DNA of 64,000 bases, taken from contig CM065176.1 in NCBI GenBank assembly GCA_033026295.1, positions 11,759,945-11,823,944 on the forward strand. Reading direction: 5' to 3'. The notes beneath the pieces were generated by a model. The model searched no databases, was not told the DNA's origin, and saw only the letters and a list, made by a program, of their open reading frames with translations. Positions 63,893 through 64,000 of the stretch are shown piece by piece. Position 1 is the first letter of the stretch; each line of letters begins with the position of its first letter. The stretch comes from Channa striata. Lineage: Eukaryota; Chordata; Actinopteri; Anabantiformes; Channidae. The translations under genes and the position numbers were made by a program.

Positions 63893-64000
63893 GGGGTCAA
63901 AGGCTAACGCAGCAGCCCCACATCAGACACGGTTCGAGTCCCCTGTGTCCGTCTAAATGCTGAATGGTAAATCACCCTAAAATCAGCCTGTTGGAATGTG

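Larger units (their letters stand above)
58901..64000. other. Gene-free flank with CNE-like islands
   Basis: No protein-coding gene was recognised. Islands of higher GC at about 59250-60150, 61650-62180 and 63620-63960 stand out against AT-rich surroundings and carry transcription-factor-like motifs. Simple repeats: (CA)n at 59578-59606, (GT)n at 62204-62236 and an imperfect CAG/CGG run at about 59318-59358. Whether the islands are conserved cannot be seen from one sequence. Confidence 0.45.

Noticed and set aside
1..64000. CRISPR arrays, bacterial-type operons and tRNA/rRNA genes
   Set aside because: None seen; the window is vertebrate nuclear DNA, and the tandem repeats present are microsatellites.

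Overview
The window is nuclear DNA of a vertebrate, almost certainly a teleost fish. It holds intron-rich genes with GT-AG introns of about 70 bp to a few kb. It also holds fish-type Tc1-like and hAT-like miniature transposons and many microsatellites. The gene content matches human 15q26.1 (FURIN, MAN2A2, UNC45A, RCCD1, CIB1, GDPGP1, RHCG), packed here into about 57 kb. I rebuilt exons by hand from reading frame, splice sites and family similarity. Most models close to whole codon counts close to the expected protein lengths.

Layout. 1-257: last coding stretch of furin (+), then its 3' UTR. 1.5-5.7 kb: no gene seen; a hAT-like MITE and CA repeats. 5720-17754: man2a2, Golgi alpha-mannosidase (-), 22 coding exons, 1153 aa, with a Tc1-like relic in one intron. 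17.8-22.4 kb: presumed man2a2 leader and unc45a promoter. 22463-27856: unc45a, myosin co-chaperone (+), 19 exons, with a one-base frameshift in exon 3. 28472-30814: rccd1 (+), 8 exons, 376 aa, with an NRF1 site upstream and a Tc1-like MITE in intron 7. 31530-32974 and 34682-37250: two tandem cib1 copies (-), 191 aa each, with matching promoters and a patchwork of similarity that suggests gene conversion.

38659-45908 (-) is the most unusual locus. It is a titin-like gene of about 2139 codons, made of 21 Ig/Fn3 domains in the register of titin's C-zone 11-domain super-repeat, nearly all in one 6.3-kb exon. It has its own short first exons and last exon, and no kinase, PEVK or Z-disc part. One base-level frameshift interrupts it. 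47146-48273: gdpgp1 (+), one coding exon. 51070-57363: rhcg ammonia channel (+), 11 exons, 487 aa. 57.4-64 kb: no gene recognised, but it carries a 28-bp-arm hairpin, two PBX-MEIS type sites and a cluster of SMAD-type boxes.

The genes are not a pathway. They share ancestral synteny: secretory-pathway processing (furin, man2a2), myosin folding (unc45a), a chromatin-associated RCC1 protein (rccd1), calcium/integrin signalling (cib1), GDP-glucose clearance (gdpgp1) and ammonia transport (rhcg). Both frameshifts are one-base changes at short homopolymers in otherwise intact genes, so assembly error must be excluded before calling either a pseudogene.
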